From NCBI RefSeq assembly GCF_001423185.1, contig NZ_LMOB01000001.1, positions 248,001 through 312,000 of the forward strand: 64,000 nucleotides of DNA, written 5' to 3'. The position numbers and the translations under genes were made by a program. Within the stretch, counting starts at the first letter, position 1; each line of letters starts with the position of its first letter. The notes beneath the pieces are model-generated. The model did not search any database. It was not told the origin of the DNA and worked only from the letters and a program-made list of their open reading frames with translations. Source of the DNA: Plantibacter sp. Leaf314. GTDB lineage: Bacteria > Actinomycetota > Actinomycetes > Actinomycetales > Microbacteriaceae. Positions 10,801 through 19,355 of this stretch are shown here, in pieces.

Positions 10801-11469
10801 TCAGTGGCTGTGCGTCGACGCCTCGGCGGCGGCCCGCAGCAGCGCGATGTTCGCTGCCGGGTCGGACCCGCCGTAGACCGCAGACCCCGCGACGAAGGTG
10901 TCCGCACCGGCTTCCGCGGCGATCCCGATCGTGTCCGCGGAGATCCCACCGTCGACCTGCAGCCAGACGTCGAGACCGGTCCGCGCGACCTCGGCGGAGA
11001 GCGCGCGCAGTTTGGGCATGGTCTCCGGCATGAACGACTGCCCGCCGAAGCCCGGTTCGACCGTCATGACGAGCACCTGGTCGAACTCCGGCAGCAGCTC
11101 GAGGTACGGCTCGATGGACGTGCCCGGCTTCACGGCGATCCCGGCGCGCGCTCCGATGGAGCGCAGGCGCCTGGCCAGGGCGATGGGGTCGGTGGCCGCC
11201 TCGGCGTGGAACGTCACCGAGTAGGCGCCGAGCTCGGCGTAGCCGGGAGCCCAGCGGTCGGCGTCCGAGATCATGAGGTGGACGTCGAGCGGGATCGGCG
11301 AGACGTCCTGGATCCGTCCGACCATCTGCGTGCCGAAGGTGAGGTTCGGGACGAAGTGGTTGTCCATGACGTCGACATGGACGAGGTCGGCGGTGGCGAT
11401 CCGCTCCAGATCGGTCTGGAGGTTCACGAAGTCGGCGGACAGGATGCTCGGGTTGATACGCACGGACAT
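10801..11469 (-). CDS. rpe: Ribulose-phosphate 3-epimerase
   Basis: Interconverts ribulose 5-phosphate and xylulose 5-phosphate in the pentose phosphate pathway. The 222-residue barrel shows INPSILSADF, the metal-binding HVDVMDNHFVPNLTFG, HLMI, MTVEPGFGGQSFM and the second aspartate in VDGGIS. ATG 11469 matches the conserved N-terminus MSVRINPS; the open frame upstream belongs to the rsmB region. It begins 10 bases after the rsmB stop and ends the metK-priA-fmt-rsmB-rpe string. Confidence 0.97.
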   Translation of the reverse strand: MSVRINPSILSADFVNLQTDLERIATADLVHVDVMDNHFVPNLTFGTQMVGRIQDVSPIPLDVHLMISDADRWAPGYAELGAYSVTFHAEAATDPIALARRLRSIGARAGIAVKPGTSIEPYLELLPEFDQVLVMTVEPGFGGQSFMPETMPKLRALSAEVARTGLDVWLQVDGGISADTIGIAAEAGADTFVAGSAVYGGSDPAANIALLRAAAEASTHSH

Positions 11470-11479
11470 GTGATCGAGC

Positions 11480-12967
11480 CTAGCGATCGACAGTGGGTTC
11501 GGCCGCCGCCGCGGGCTTCCGCAGCAGCGCGATGAACATGGCGTCGGTCCCCTGCCGGTGCGGCCAGAGCTGCACGGCGCCACCGGGGGCGGCTGCGTCG
11601 AGCGGTTCCACCGTGACCCGGTTGAGGATCTCGGCCGTGTCGAGCCGTTCCATCGTGGGGTGGGCGCGGAGGGCGCTCTCCACGATGAGGGCGGTCTCGG
11701 CGACGTGCGGCGAGCACGTCACGTACGCGACGATGCCACCGGGGGCGAGCGCCAGGATCGCGGCGTCGAGGAGCGACGATTGGAGACGGGTCAGGTCGGC
11801 GACGTCCTTCGGGGTCTTCCGCCAGCGCGCCTCCGGTCGTCGACGCAACGCACCGAGGCCCGTGCAGGGGGCGTCGAGGAGGATGCGGTCGTACCCCTCC
11901 GGACGTGAGGCCGCGAGCGTCGCACCGTCGGCGGTCGACACCTCCACCTCGAGCGGGACACCGGCGAGTGCGCGCTCGACGAGGCGTGCCCGAGCGGGGA
12001 CGAGTTCGTTCGCGTCGAGGTGTGCTCCCCCGGCCAGGGCCTCGGCGGCCAAGAGCGCCGCTTTCCCGCCGGGTCCTGCGCAGAGGTCGAGCCAGCGTTC
12101 GCCGGCCGTGACCGGCTCAGCCCGGGTGAGGGCGAGTGCTGCGAGCTGCGAGCCTTCGTCCTGCACCCGGAGACGACCGCCGCCGGTGCCGACGAGCTGG
12201 ACCGGGTCTCCGCCGGAGCTCCGGAACCCGTAGGGCGAGAACCGGTTGGGCTCGGCGTCCGCCGGCCGTTCGGCGATGCCCGGCAGCGCGACGAGGTTGA
12301 CCTGCGGCGCGAGGTTGTCGGCGTCGAGGGCGGCTTCGAGTTCGTCGCCGTGGCCCTGGAGGTCCAGGGACTGGCGGATCGCCCGGACGACCCACGAGGG
12401 GTGGGCGGTCGCGATGGCGAGGCGATCGGTGTCGTTCGTGGCCTCGTCGAGGAGGAGACGTTCCCACTCGGCGGGTTCGGTCCGCGAGATGGTGCGGAGC
12501 ACACCGTTGGTGAACCCGGCGGCCGAGCGCGACCCGGCCGAGCGTGCGAGTTCGACCGACTCGTTCACCGCGGCGTGGCCGGCGACACGCATGGAGAGGA
12601 GCTGATGCGCGCCGAGCCGGAGGACGTCGAGGATCGCGTCGTCGATCTCCGTGACCGGTCGCTTCGCGACGAGCGCGATCACCCGGTCGTAGTAGCCACG
12701 ACGACGGAGCGTCCCGTAGGTCAGCTCGGTGGCGAGTCCGGCGTCGGCCGGATTCAGCTTCGCCTCCGCGAGACGGTGCGGGAGCAGGAGGTTCGCGTAC
12801 GCGTCGGAGGTGCTGACCGCGTGGATGACGTCGAAGGCGACCCGGCGGGCGGGCTGCACGGTCGACGAGTCGCGCGGCCGGGTCGGACGCTGCCGACCCC
12901 GTCGTGGCTCCTCGCTCTGCGGACGTCGGTCGCGGCGTGGTCTGCCGTCGGGTTGCTGAGCGCTCAT
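11480..12967 (-). CDS. rsmB: 16S rRNA (cytosine-967-C5)-methyltransferase RsmB/Sun
   Basis: SAM-dependent methylation of a 16S rRNA cytosine during small-subunit maturation. The 495 residues comprise a basic, low-complexity head of about 40 residues, a NusB-like RNA-binding domain (from ARRVAFDVIHAV to about residue 170) and the catalytic domain. The latter has the SAM loop LDLCAGPGGKAALL, DAPCTGLGALRRRPE and the catalytic-cysteine motif VTCSPHVAE. The ATG overlaps the fmt stop by four bases. Confidence 0.95.
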   Translation of the reverse strand: MSAQQPDGRPRRDRRPQSEEPRRGRQRPTRPRDSSTVQPARRVAFDVIHAVSTSDAYANLLLPHRLAEAKLNPADAGLATELTYGTLRRRGYYDRVIALVAKRPVTEIDDAILDVLRLGAHQLLSMRVAGHAAVNESVELARSAGSRSAAGFTNGVLRTISRTEPAEWERLLLDEATNDTDRLAIATAHPSWVVRAIRQSLDLQGHGDELEAALDADNLAPQVNLVALPGIAERPADAEPNRFSPYGFRSSGGDPVQLVGTGGGRLRVQDEGSQLAALALTRAEPVTAGERWLDLCAGPGGKAALLAAEALAGGAHLDANELVPARARLVERALAGVPLEVEVSTADGATLAASRPEGYDRILLDAPCTGLGALRRRPEARWRKTPKDVADLTRLQSSLLDAAILALAPGGIVAYVTCSPHVAETALIVESALRAHPTMERLDTAEILNRVTVEPLDAAAPGGAVQLWPHRQGTDAMFIALLRKPAAAAEPTVDR

Positions 12968-13905
12968 GCGGTCACCAGCCGATCCGTGCCGTTGGCGGCA
13001 CCCCTCCACCAGTCGGCGGCCGGCATGGCGGTCCGTCCGGCCGGCTGTACCTGGAGCAGCTGGAGTGGGGTGTCGAGGGTCCCCACGAGGATCAGACCGT
13101 CGAACTCGACGATCGTGCCGGGAGCCGGCGGGTCGATCGGGAGGTCGGGGGCCGGGGCGGCGGCGTGCACCTTCAACCGTGCGTCGTCGACGAGGGTGTA
13201 CGCACCGGGCTCCGGCGTGACCCCTCGGATGTGCGACCACACCTCGGAACCGGGGCGGTCCCACTGGATGCGGCCGGCGAGGCCGTCGAGCTTCGGCGCG
13301 AGCGTGGGCTGTCCTTCCTGTGGGACGGCGACGGCGGTGCCAGAGGCGATCGCGGCGACGACGTCCACCGTCAGCGGTGCCCCGAGGTCCGCGAGGCGGT
13401 CGAGGAGGCGCCCTGCGGTCTCCCCCGAGCCGATGGGCGTCTCGATCGTCGCGAAGACGTCGCCGGCATCGAGCGCCGGCACGAGCCGGAAGACCGATGC
13501 CCCGGTGACCTGGTCCCCGGCCATCACGGATCGTTGGACGGGCGCCGCTCCGCGCCAGGCCGGCAGGAGGGAGAAGTGCAGATTGATCCACCCGTGCTCG
13601 GGCGCCGACAGGAGCGGTTCACGCACGAGCCCGCCGTACGCGACGATGACACCGAGGTCAGGACGCAGGGCCGAGATCTGCGCGGTCGCCTCGTCGTCGA
13701 GCTTGGCGGCGCGGACGACGTCGAGACCGAGGCGCTCGGCGGCCGCGGCGACGGGTGACGGTGTGAGGACGCGTTTGCGACCGATCGGCGCGTCGGGACG
13801 GGTCACCACGGCGGCGATCTCGTGCCCGGCTTCGACGAGTGCCTCGAGGGTCGGAACGGCGACGGCCGGGGTGCCGGCGAAGACGAGCCTCACGCGGTTC
13901 GGCAT
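12964..13905 (-). CDS. fmt: Methionyl-tRNA formyltransferase
   Basis: Formylates initiator Met-tRNA with 10-formyltetrahydrofolate. The 313-residue form begins MPNRVRLVFAGTPAVAV. The folate-binding and catalytic segment INLHFSLLPAWRGAAPVQ and the FRLVPALDAGD strand are intact, and a C-terminal tRNA-binding domain follows. The start is uncertain between ATG 13905 and GTG 13893, which would give the common VRLVFAGTP start; neither has a clear ribosome binding site. It begins 16 bases after priA, and its end overlaps rsmB. Confidence 0.95.
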   Translation of the reverse strand: MPNRVRLVFAGTPAVAVPTLEALVEAGHEIAAVVTRPDAPIGRKRVLTPSPVAAAAERLGLDVVRAAKLDDEATAQISALRPDLGVIVAYGGLVREPLLSAPEHGWINLHFSLLPAWRGAAPVQRSVMAGDQVTGASVFRLVPALDAGDVFATIETPIGSGETAGRLLDRLADLGAPLTVDVVAAIASGTAVAVPQEGQPTLAPKLDGLAGRIQWDRPGSEVWSHIRGVTPEPGAYTLVDDARLKVHAAAPAPDLPIDPPAPGTIVEFDGLILVGTLDTPLQLLQVQPAGRTAMPAADWWRGAANGTDRLVTA

Positions 13906-13921
13906 TCGTGGTCGGGGTGGA

Positions 13922-15880
13922 TCATGACAGCATCTCCGGATCGTCGAATCGTACTCTGAGTGTAGGCGGGGCCTTCGGCGCCCGCCTGCCGGGAGTCGGT
14001 CGTCGGCGCTTCGCCGCTTGGGCGACGACGGTCGCGCGCAACTGCTCGGCGACCGCACGGGCGTGCCCGTAGTCGACGCGGAGGATCGCGACGGTCTCCC
14101 CCGCGTCGTCGACGGTGGGGCCGAGGACGCGGCTCCGGTACTCCGGCGGCAGGCCGGCGAGGGCGGCCTCGACCGCCTCGCGGGTGCCGGTGAGGGTCGC
14201 ACTCCTGACCGCCGGTGGGAAGCCGAGCTCGCGGCGTTCGGCGAGTTCTTCGCTCGCGAACCGTGGCTGCTGCCAGAGGGCGAGGGCGTTCGCGACCGGC
14301 GCTTCGACGCCGATGAGCAGCACCGGAGCGCGCGGCGCCGCCAGCGCGGCGGCGTTCGACCACCATCGGAGGCAGTCCTCGGCCACGCGGAGCGACTCGC
14401 GTGCGAGCATGCGGTCGGCGTCGACCAGGAGCACGGCGGCGTACCCGCCGTCCGCGATCGGCTCGGCACCCCGCGTCGCGATCACCAGGGCCGGTTCCGA
14501 CCCCACCTCGAGCTTCGGTGCATCGCCGTCGGACACCACGACCCGGTATCGGGGGAAGGCGCGACCGAGTTCCTCGGCGGTCCGACCCGTCCCTGCCGCC
14601 GTGACGCGGAACGCGGTGTCGTGGCACGTCTCGCACGACCACCCGGTTGCGAGGTGACCACACCAACGGCAGGAAGGCTGTGACCGCGCCGTCGCCAGGT
14701 GGAGTGGACCGTGACACACCGAGCAGTGCGCCCTCGTCCCGCAACGGCGGCAGGCGAGATGCGGCGCGTACCCGGGACGTGCCACCTGAACGAGCACCGG
14801 ACCGTGGTGCAATGCCTCGTCGACGGCCCGCCACGCGCTCGACGGGATGCGTGCCTGGCTCGTCATGGCGTCGTCGCCACTCGCTCGGGACACGACCACC
14901 CGCGGACGGACGGGGGGTGTCGGCGACACCTCGCGCAACCACCCGAGCTCGACCAGACGCTGCGTCTCGGTACTCCGCGAATGGGCGGCGAAGACGAGCG
15001 CGGCGCCGCTCATCTCCTGCCTCGTCAGGGCGACGTCGCGGGCGTGGACGTACGGGGCGAGCTGCTCCTGATGGAGTGGATCCCCGTCGTCCCACAGGGC
15101 GATGAGTCCGAGGTCGTGCGCGGGCGCGTACACGGCCGAACGGTTGCCCACCACGATCCGGGGCACGGGGTGCAGGCCGTCCAGGTAGGAGCGGTACCGC
15201 GCCGCGGGGGTCTGCTTCGCATCGGCCCGCGCGACCGCGGACCCGGCCCCGAGGTCCTCCAGGGCGGCCAGGAGGTGCTCGACGTCGCGATAGTCGGGCA
15301 CGGCGAGGATCGTGCTGCGCCCTGCGGCGAGTTGGTTCACCGCGAGGGCTGCGAAGGTGAAGGACCAGTCGGGCAGCGATGTGCCCGTGGACGTGGCCGT
15401 CAACGCCGGGATCGCCGTGACCGCGTACCGCTCGCCAGGCTCGACCCGGTCGAGTGTGCCGGGAGCGAAACCTGGGACGGTGCGTCGCTCCACGACGGCG
15501 GGTTCCGGCGGCGTGGTCGCGGCCCAGGTCTTCTCCACCCGGACCTGCCTCGGTGGGATCGCGAGGCGCAGGACGTCCATCGCGCTGCCGGCGCTGCGAT
15601 CGGCGACGCGACGCGCCAGCGTCCACAAGGCCGGGGTCAGCACCGGCACCGACGACACGACCGACTGCACCGGACTGAGCGTCCCACTGAACTCGCTCGA
15701 GTCCGTGAGGTCGACGATGAACCCGTTCGCCGATCTCCCTGCCGACCGGAACGGAACCGTCACCCGGGCACCGAGCACCGCGTCGTCGGCGAGCTCGGCG
15801 GGCACGGCGTAGTCGAACAGGTGGTCGAGCTGCGGCAACGGCGAGTCGAGCACCACCCTGGCGACCCTCGCGCCTGCCAC
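13922..15880 (-). CDS. priA: Primosomal protein N' PriA, actinobacterial type lacking Walker A
   Basis: Replication-restart protein that recognises stalled forks. The 652-residue protein has the N-terminal 3'-DNA-binding domain (ARVVLDSPLPQLDHLFDYAVP) and eight zinc-binding cysteines in CRRCGTRAHCSVCHGP and CRWCGH...CETCHD. Where other PriA proteins have GxTGSGKT, this one reads AAGRSTILAVPDYRD. It therefore has no Walker A lysine and is unlikely to be an active helicase, a known trait of actinobacterial PriA. The start is GTG 15880, 2 bases after the metK stop; longer open frames upstream overlap metK. Confidence 0.93.
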   Translation of the reverse strand: MAGARVARVVLDSPLPQLDHLFDYAVPAELADDAVLGARVTVPFRSAGRSANGFIVDLTDSSEFSGTLSPVQSVVSSVPVLTPALWTLARRVADRSAGSAMDVLRLAIPPRQVRVEKTWAATTPPEPAVVERRTVPGFAPGTLDRVEPGERYAVTAIPALTATSTGTSLPDWSFTFAALAVNQLAAGRSTILAVPDYRDVEHLLAALEDLGAGSAVARADAKQTPAARYRSYLDGLHPVPRIVVGNRSAVYAPAHDLGLIALWDDGDPLHQEQLAPYVHARDVALTRQEMSGAALVFAAHSRSTETQRLVELGWLREVSPTPPVRPRVVVSRASGDDAMTSQARIPSSAWRAVDEALHHGPVLVQVARPGYAPHLACRRCGTRAHCSVCHGPLHLATARSQPSCRWCGHLATGWSCETCHDTAFRVTAAGTGRTAEELGRAFPRYRVVVSDGDAPKLEVGSEPALVIATRGAEPIADGGYAAVLLVDADRMLARESLRVAEDCLRWWSNAAALAAPRAPVLLIGVEAPVANALALWQQPRFASEELAERRELGFPPAVRSATLTGTREAVEAALAGLPPEYRSRVLGPTVDDAGETVAILRVDYGHARAVAEQLRATVVAQAAKRRRPTPGRRAPKAPPTLRVRFDDPEMLS

Positions 15881-15882
15881 GA

Positions 15883-17076
15883 CTAGAGCCCGGCTGCTGA
15901 CCGCAACGCCTCCACCCGGTCGAGACGCTCCCAGGTGAAGTCGGGGAGCTCGCGGCCGAAGTGCCCGTAGGCGGCGGTGGCGGCGTAGATGGGCCGGATG
16001 AGGTCGAGGTCGGCGATGATCGCGGCGGGCCGGAGGTCGAAGACGTCCCGGATGGCACGCGTGATGTCGGCTTCGGGCATATGCGCCGTCCCGAACGTCT
16101 CGACGTAGAGTCCGACCGGCGCCGCCTTGCCGATGGCGTAGGCGACCTGCACCTCGAGTCGCTCGGCGAATCCGGCGGCCACGGCGTTCTTCGCGACCCA
16201 TCGCATGGCGTACGCGGCCGAACGGTCGACCTTCGACGGGTCCTTGCCGCTGAACGCTCCCCCGCCATGACGCGCGGCACCACCATAGGTGTCGATGATG
16301 ATCTTGCGTCCGGTGAGGCCGGCGTCGCCCATGGGGCCGCCGACGACGAAGATACCGGTCGGGTTGATCAGGTGAGTGACGTTCGAGCTGTCGAGTTCGA
16401 CCGTCGCGAGGACCGGCTCGATGACGTGGCGCTGGACGTCGCGGCGCAGCTGTTCGGTCGAGACGCCGGGGTTGTGCTGCGTGGAGACCACCACCGTCTC
16501 GACGGTCTTCGGCAGGAAGCCGTCGTACCCGATGGTGACCTGGGTCTTGCCGTCCGGACGCAGGTAGTCGAGCTGGCCCGACTTGCGGACCTCGGCGAGT
16601 CGCTCCGCGAGCCGGTGCGCGATCCAGCTGGGCAGCGGCATGTACTGCGGCGTCTCGGTCGTCGCGAACCCGAACATGATGCCCTGGTCGCCGGCGCCCT
16701 GGAGGTCGTAGGCGTCCACGCTGGACTGCTCGCGGGACTCGAAGGCGTGATCGACTCCTGCGGCGATGTCGGCGGACTGGGAGCCGATCGACACGCTGAC
16801 CCCGCAGGAGTCCCCGTCGAAGCCGATGTCCGACGAGGTGTATCCGATGGAGCGGATGCGCTCGCGGACGATCGTCGGGATGTCGACGTAGCCGCTCGTG
16901 GAGACCTCGCCGGCGACGTGGACGAGGCCGGTGGTGACGAGTGTCTCGACGGCGACTCGGCTGCGCGGATCCACCTCGAGGAGTGCGTCGAGGATGCTGT
17001 CCGAGATCTGGTCGCAGATTTTGTCGGGGTGGCCCTCGGTCACGGATTCGGAGGTGAACAGGCGCAGCTCGGTCAT
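15883..17076 (-). CDS. metK: S-adenosylmethionine synthase
   Basis: Makes SAM from methionine and ATP; acts as a tetramer in the cytoplasm. The 397 residues contain the [23 protein letters not shown] and metal site, the hexapeptide [10 protein letters not shown] and the P-loop-like [16 protein letters not shown]. It is intact and full length. In many actinobacteria coaBC lies between rpoZ and metK; here only 200 non-coding bases separate them, so metK probably has its own promoter. Confidence 0.98.
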   Translation of the reverse strand: MTELRLFTSESVTEGHPDKICDQISDSILDALLEVDPRSRVAVETLVTTGLVHVAGEVSTSGYVDIPTIVRERIRSIGYTSSDIGFDGDSCGVSVSIGSQSADIAAGVDHAFESREQSSVDAYDLQGAGDQGIMFGFATTETPQYMPLPSWIAHRLAERLAEVRKSGQLDYLRPDGKTQVTIGYDGFLPKTVETVVVSTQHNPGVSTEQLRRDVQRHVIEPVLATVELDSSNVTHLINPTGIFVVGGPMGDAGLTGRKIIIDTYGGAARHGGGAFSGKDPSKVDRSAAYAMRWVAKNAVAAGFAERLEVQVAYAIGKAAPVGLYVETFGTAHMPEADITRAIRDVFDLRPAAIIADLDLIRPIYAATAAYGHFGRELPDFTWERLDRVEALRSAAGL

Positions 17077-17151
17077 GCGGTCTCCCGTCGGAAGTGGTGG
17101 AGCGGAGGTGGAGGGGCGGCCGTCGCAGAGGTCGAGGCCAGAGCCTTCATC

Positions 17152-17157
17152 ACTCTA
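17152..17157 (-). promoter_or_regulatory. Candidate -10 box for metK
   Basis: TAGAGT on the minus strand, 75 bases upstream of the metK ATG and after the rpoZ terminator. The matching -35 region is poor (GATGCC or GGATGC). Support comes from its position in the only gap of this operon string and from the same hexamer upstream of the tRNA genes. Confidence 0.35.
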
Positions 17158-17222
17158 GCCCAGGCCTCCGACGTGGCATCCGTCCGTGACGCGAGACGTC
17201 GTCGGCGGTACGCCTGCCCGGA

Positions 17223-17267
17223 CACGACGAATCCGCCGGTCGTCTGGCGCCCGGCGGATTCGTCGTG
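17223..17267 (-). terminator. rpoZ: Strong hairpin terminator after rpoZ
   Basis: Perfect 17-bp inverted repeat (CACGACGAATCCGCCGG and its complement) around an 11-base loop. It begins 9 bases after the rpoZ stop on the minus strand. There is no U-tract on either side. It closes the pyr-gmk-rpoZ transcription string before metK. Confidence 0.8.
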
Positions 17268-17276
17268 GTGAGGGTG

Positions 17277-17534
17277 CTACTCGGCGATCGGCTTGATCTG
17301 GAGCTTGTCCTCGTTGATCTCGTGCATCGCGATGGAGAGCGGCTTGTCCTCGACGGACGAGTCGACCAGCGGCCCGACGTTGTCGAACAGGCTGCCCTCG
17401 TGGAGGTCGGCGTAGTAGTCGTTGATCTGGCGCGCGCGCTTGGACGCGAAGATCACGAGCGCGTACTTGGACTCGACCTTGGTGAGCAGGGAGTCGATGG
17501 GCGGATCGATGATGCCCTTGAGCTTGTCAGCCAT
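17277..17534 (-). CDS. rpoZ: DNA-directed RNA polymerase omega subunit
   Basis: Smallest RNA polymerase subunit, which helps beta-prime fold and assemble. The 85 residues contain the family core [28 protein letters not shown] and a C-terminal [10 protein letters not shown] segment. The length is normal for actinobacteria. It follows gmk by 68 bases and is followed directly by a perfect 17-bp hairpin. Confidence 0.96.
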   Translation of the reverse strand: MADKLKGIIDPPIDSLLTKVESKYALVIFASKRARQINDYYADLHEGSLFDNVGPLVDSSVEDKPLSIAMHEINEDKLQIKPIAE

Positions 17535-17602
17535 GCAGGTTCACACTCCTCGTGTGGTTGTGTTCGGGGAAGATCTGATCGATGCGGGGTGCGCGTCGGA
17601 CG

Positions 17603-18517
17603 TCAATCCCCGTGAATCTTCATCAAGTCTACGACCTCTTGGGCCGCACGGGCCACGTCGTCGTTCACGACACGGTGGTCGAACTCGTCCGCAGCGGCCA
17701 GTTCGACCTTCGCGGTGCGCAGTCTACGCTCCCGTTCCTCCTCGTCCTCGGTGCCTCGCCCGACGAGCCGACGGACGAGTTCGTCCCAGCTCGGAGGCAG
17801 GAGGAAGACGAGGGTCGCCTCCGGCATCGCCGCTCTGACCTGCCTGGCACCCTGGATGTCGATCTCCAGGAGCGCGCTGTCTCCGGCGGCGAGGGCACGC
17901 TCGATCGGCTCGCGCGGCGTGCCGTACCGGTAGGCGTTGTGCACCGTCGCGTACTCGAGGAGCCGGTCGCCGGCGATGAGCCCGTCGAACTCGTCGTCGT
18001 CCACGAAGTAGTAGTTGACCTCGTGTTGTTCGCCCGGGCGCGGCTTCCGCGTCGTGGCGGAGACGGAGAGGTGCACCTCCGGGTAGTGGTCGCGGATGTA
18101 GGCCGCGACGGTCCCCTTACCGACGGCCGTCGGGCCGGCGAGCACCACGAGTCGGCTGCGGGCCGTGCCCGGGTACCGTTCCGCGATGAACGCGCGGAGG
18201 CGTTCCCGCTGCAGTCGGCCGAGTCCGCCGAGACGTTTGACGGAGGAGATGCCGAGCGATTCGAGGATGCGCCCGAGCTTCGTGACTCCGACGCTCGGGA
18301 TGCTGAGGAGGTACTCGGTGACGCGGACGCCTCCTTCGATGCCGTCGGGATCCGCCGTCGCGGCGTCGAGGACCTCGAGCGGCGTGCGCGCGCCCGAGGC
18401 GATGGAGGCCTTGACGGTGGCACGGGCACGTCGCTTGCGGACGGCCTCCCGGGAGGCCGCTGCCCGGTCGACCTCCGGCATGCTCCTCGCGCGCTGGTCC
18501 GGTTCCTGGTCAACCAC
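17603..18517 (-). CDS. gmk: mIHF-like domain fused to guanylate kinase
   Basis: One uninterrupted 304-codon frame joins two proteins. Residues about 18-115 match actinobacterial integration host factor mIHF: basic helix [17 protein letters not shown], then the helix-two-turn-helix DNA-binding part with [18 protein letters not shown] and [14 protein letters not shown]. Residues about 120-304 are guanylate kinase, with P-loop GPTAVGKGT (128-136), [13 protein letters not shown] and the GMP-binding [12 protein letters not shown]. Gmk phosphorylates GMP to GDP; mIHF bends DNA. In mycobacteria and streptomycetes they are adjacent separate genes. The start is GTG 18517, overlapping pyrF by 8 bases, or ATG 18481. 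Confidence 0.93.
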   Translation of the reverse strand: MVDQEPDQRARSMPEVDRAAASREAVRKRRARATVKASIASGARTPLEVLDAATADPDGIEGGVRVTEYLLSIPSVGVTKLGRILESLGISSVKRLGGLGRLQRERLRAFIAERYPGTARSRLVVLAGPTAVGKGTVAAYIRDHYPEVHLSVSATTRKPRPGEQHEVNYYFVDDDEFDGLIAGDRLLEYATVHNAYRYGTPREPIERALAAGDSALLEIDIQGARQVRAAMPEATLVFLLPPSWDELVRRLVGRGTEDEEERERRLRTAKVELAAADEFDHRVVNDDVARAAQEVVDLMKIHGD

Positions 18518-19355
18518 GGGCGCTCCTCACGGCGTCGGCGGAGCGCTCGACGGCGTCCGCGATCCCCGACGGCCCGGCGGCGAGGATGCTGCGGGACTCG
18601 GAGACGATGACGCCTGGAGCGAGGTCACCGTAGATGGATTCGAGGTCGGCGACCGCTGCACCCTGATGGCCGAAGCCGGGAGCGAGGATCGGGACGACCG
18701 ATCGGGTCGGCACCGCCGTCATGCCGAACTCCTCCAGACGGAGCGTGGCACCGATGACGGCACCGATCGAACCCGTCGACCCTGGGTGATGTCTCGCGTT
18801 CCAGTGGTCGATCTCGCCGAGCATCGACGCTGCGACCGTGAGGCCTGCGCGGTCCTCGGCGAGCTGGACGTCGCGTCCCTCGGGATTCGAGGTCGCCGTC
18901 AGCACGAACAATCCCTTGCCCTCGTGTTCGGCGAGCTCGAGCGCCGGCTGGAGCGAGCCGAAACCCAGGTACGGGTTCACGGTGAGCGCGTCGACTTCGA
19001 GCGGGGAACCCGGGGTCAGCCAGGCCTCGGCGTACCCCTCCATGCTCGTCCCGATCTCGCCACGCTTGGCATCGCCGATCACGAGGAGTCCGGCGTCGCG
19101 TGCTGCGGCGAGGACACCTTCCAGCGCGACGTAGCCCGCCGATCCGAACCGTTCGAAGAACGCCACCTGCGGCTTCACGATGCCGGCCCGGCCCGCCGTC
19201 GCCTCGACGACGGCGAGCCCGAAGGCCCCGGCGCCGGCGGCGGTGTCGGGCAGCCCCCATGCCTCGAGCAGGAAGCGGTGCGGATCGATGCCGACGCAGA
19301 GCCGGCCCGACCGGACGAAGACCTCGTCCAGTCGGGTTCCGAACGAAGCCGTCAC
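18510..19355 (-). CDS. pyrF: Orotidine 5'-phosphate decarboxylase
   Basis: Final step to UMP: decarboxylates orotidine monophosphate. The 281-residue length and the catalytic motif [13 protein letters not shown] mark the group 2 (PyrF subfamily 2) enzyme common in actinobacteria. The N-terminus has CVGIDPH and the phosphate-binding end has [13 protein letters not shown] 19355 overlaps the carB stop by four bases, and its end overlaps the gmk fusion gene by 8, so it is tightly coupled to both. Confidence 0.97.
   Translation of the reverse strand: MTASFGTRLDEVFVRSGRLCVGIDPHRFLLEAWGLPDTAAGAGAFGLAVVEATAGRAGIVKPQVAFFERFGSAGYVALEGVLAAARDAGLLVIGDAKRGEIGTSMEGYAEAWLTPGSPLEVDALTVNPYLGFGSLQPALELAEHEGKGLFVLTATSNPEGRDVQLAEDRAGLTVAASMLGEIDHWNARHHPGSTGSIGAVIGATLRLEEFGMTAVPTRSVVPILAPGFGHQGAAVADLESIYGDLAPGVIVSESRSILAAGPSGIADAVERSADAVRSARG

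Noticed and set aside
11480..13591. A single 703-codon frame spanning rsmB and part of fmt
   Set aside because: Only the part from 12967 is conserved RsmB; the upstream part is fmt read out of frame.
17077..17222. SAM riboswitch before metK
   Set aside because: No SAM-I, SAM-II or SAM-IV core was recognised; only a -10-like box.
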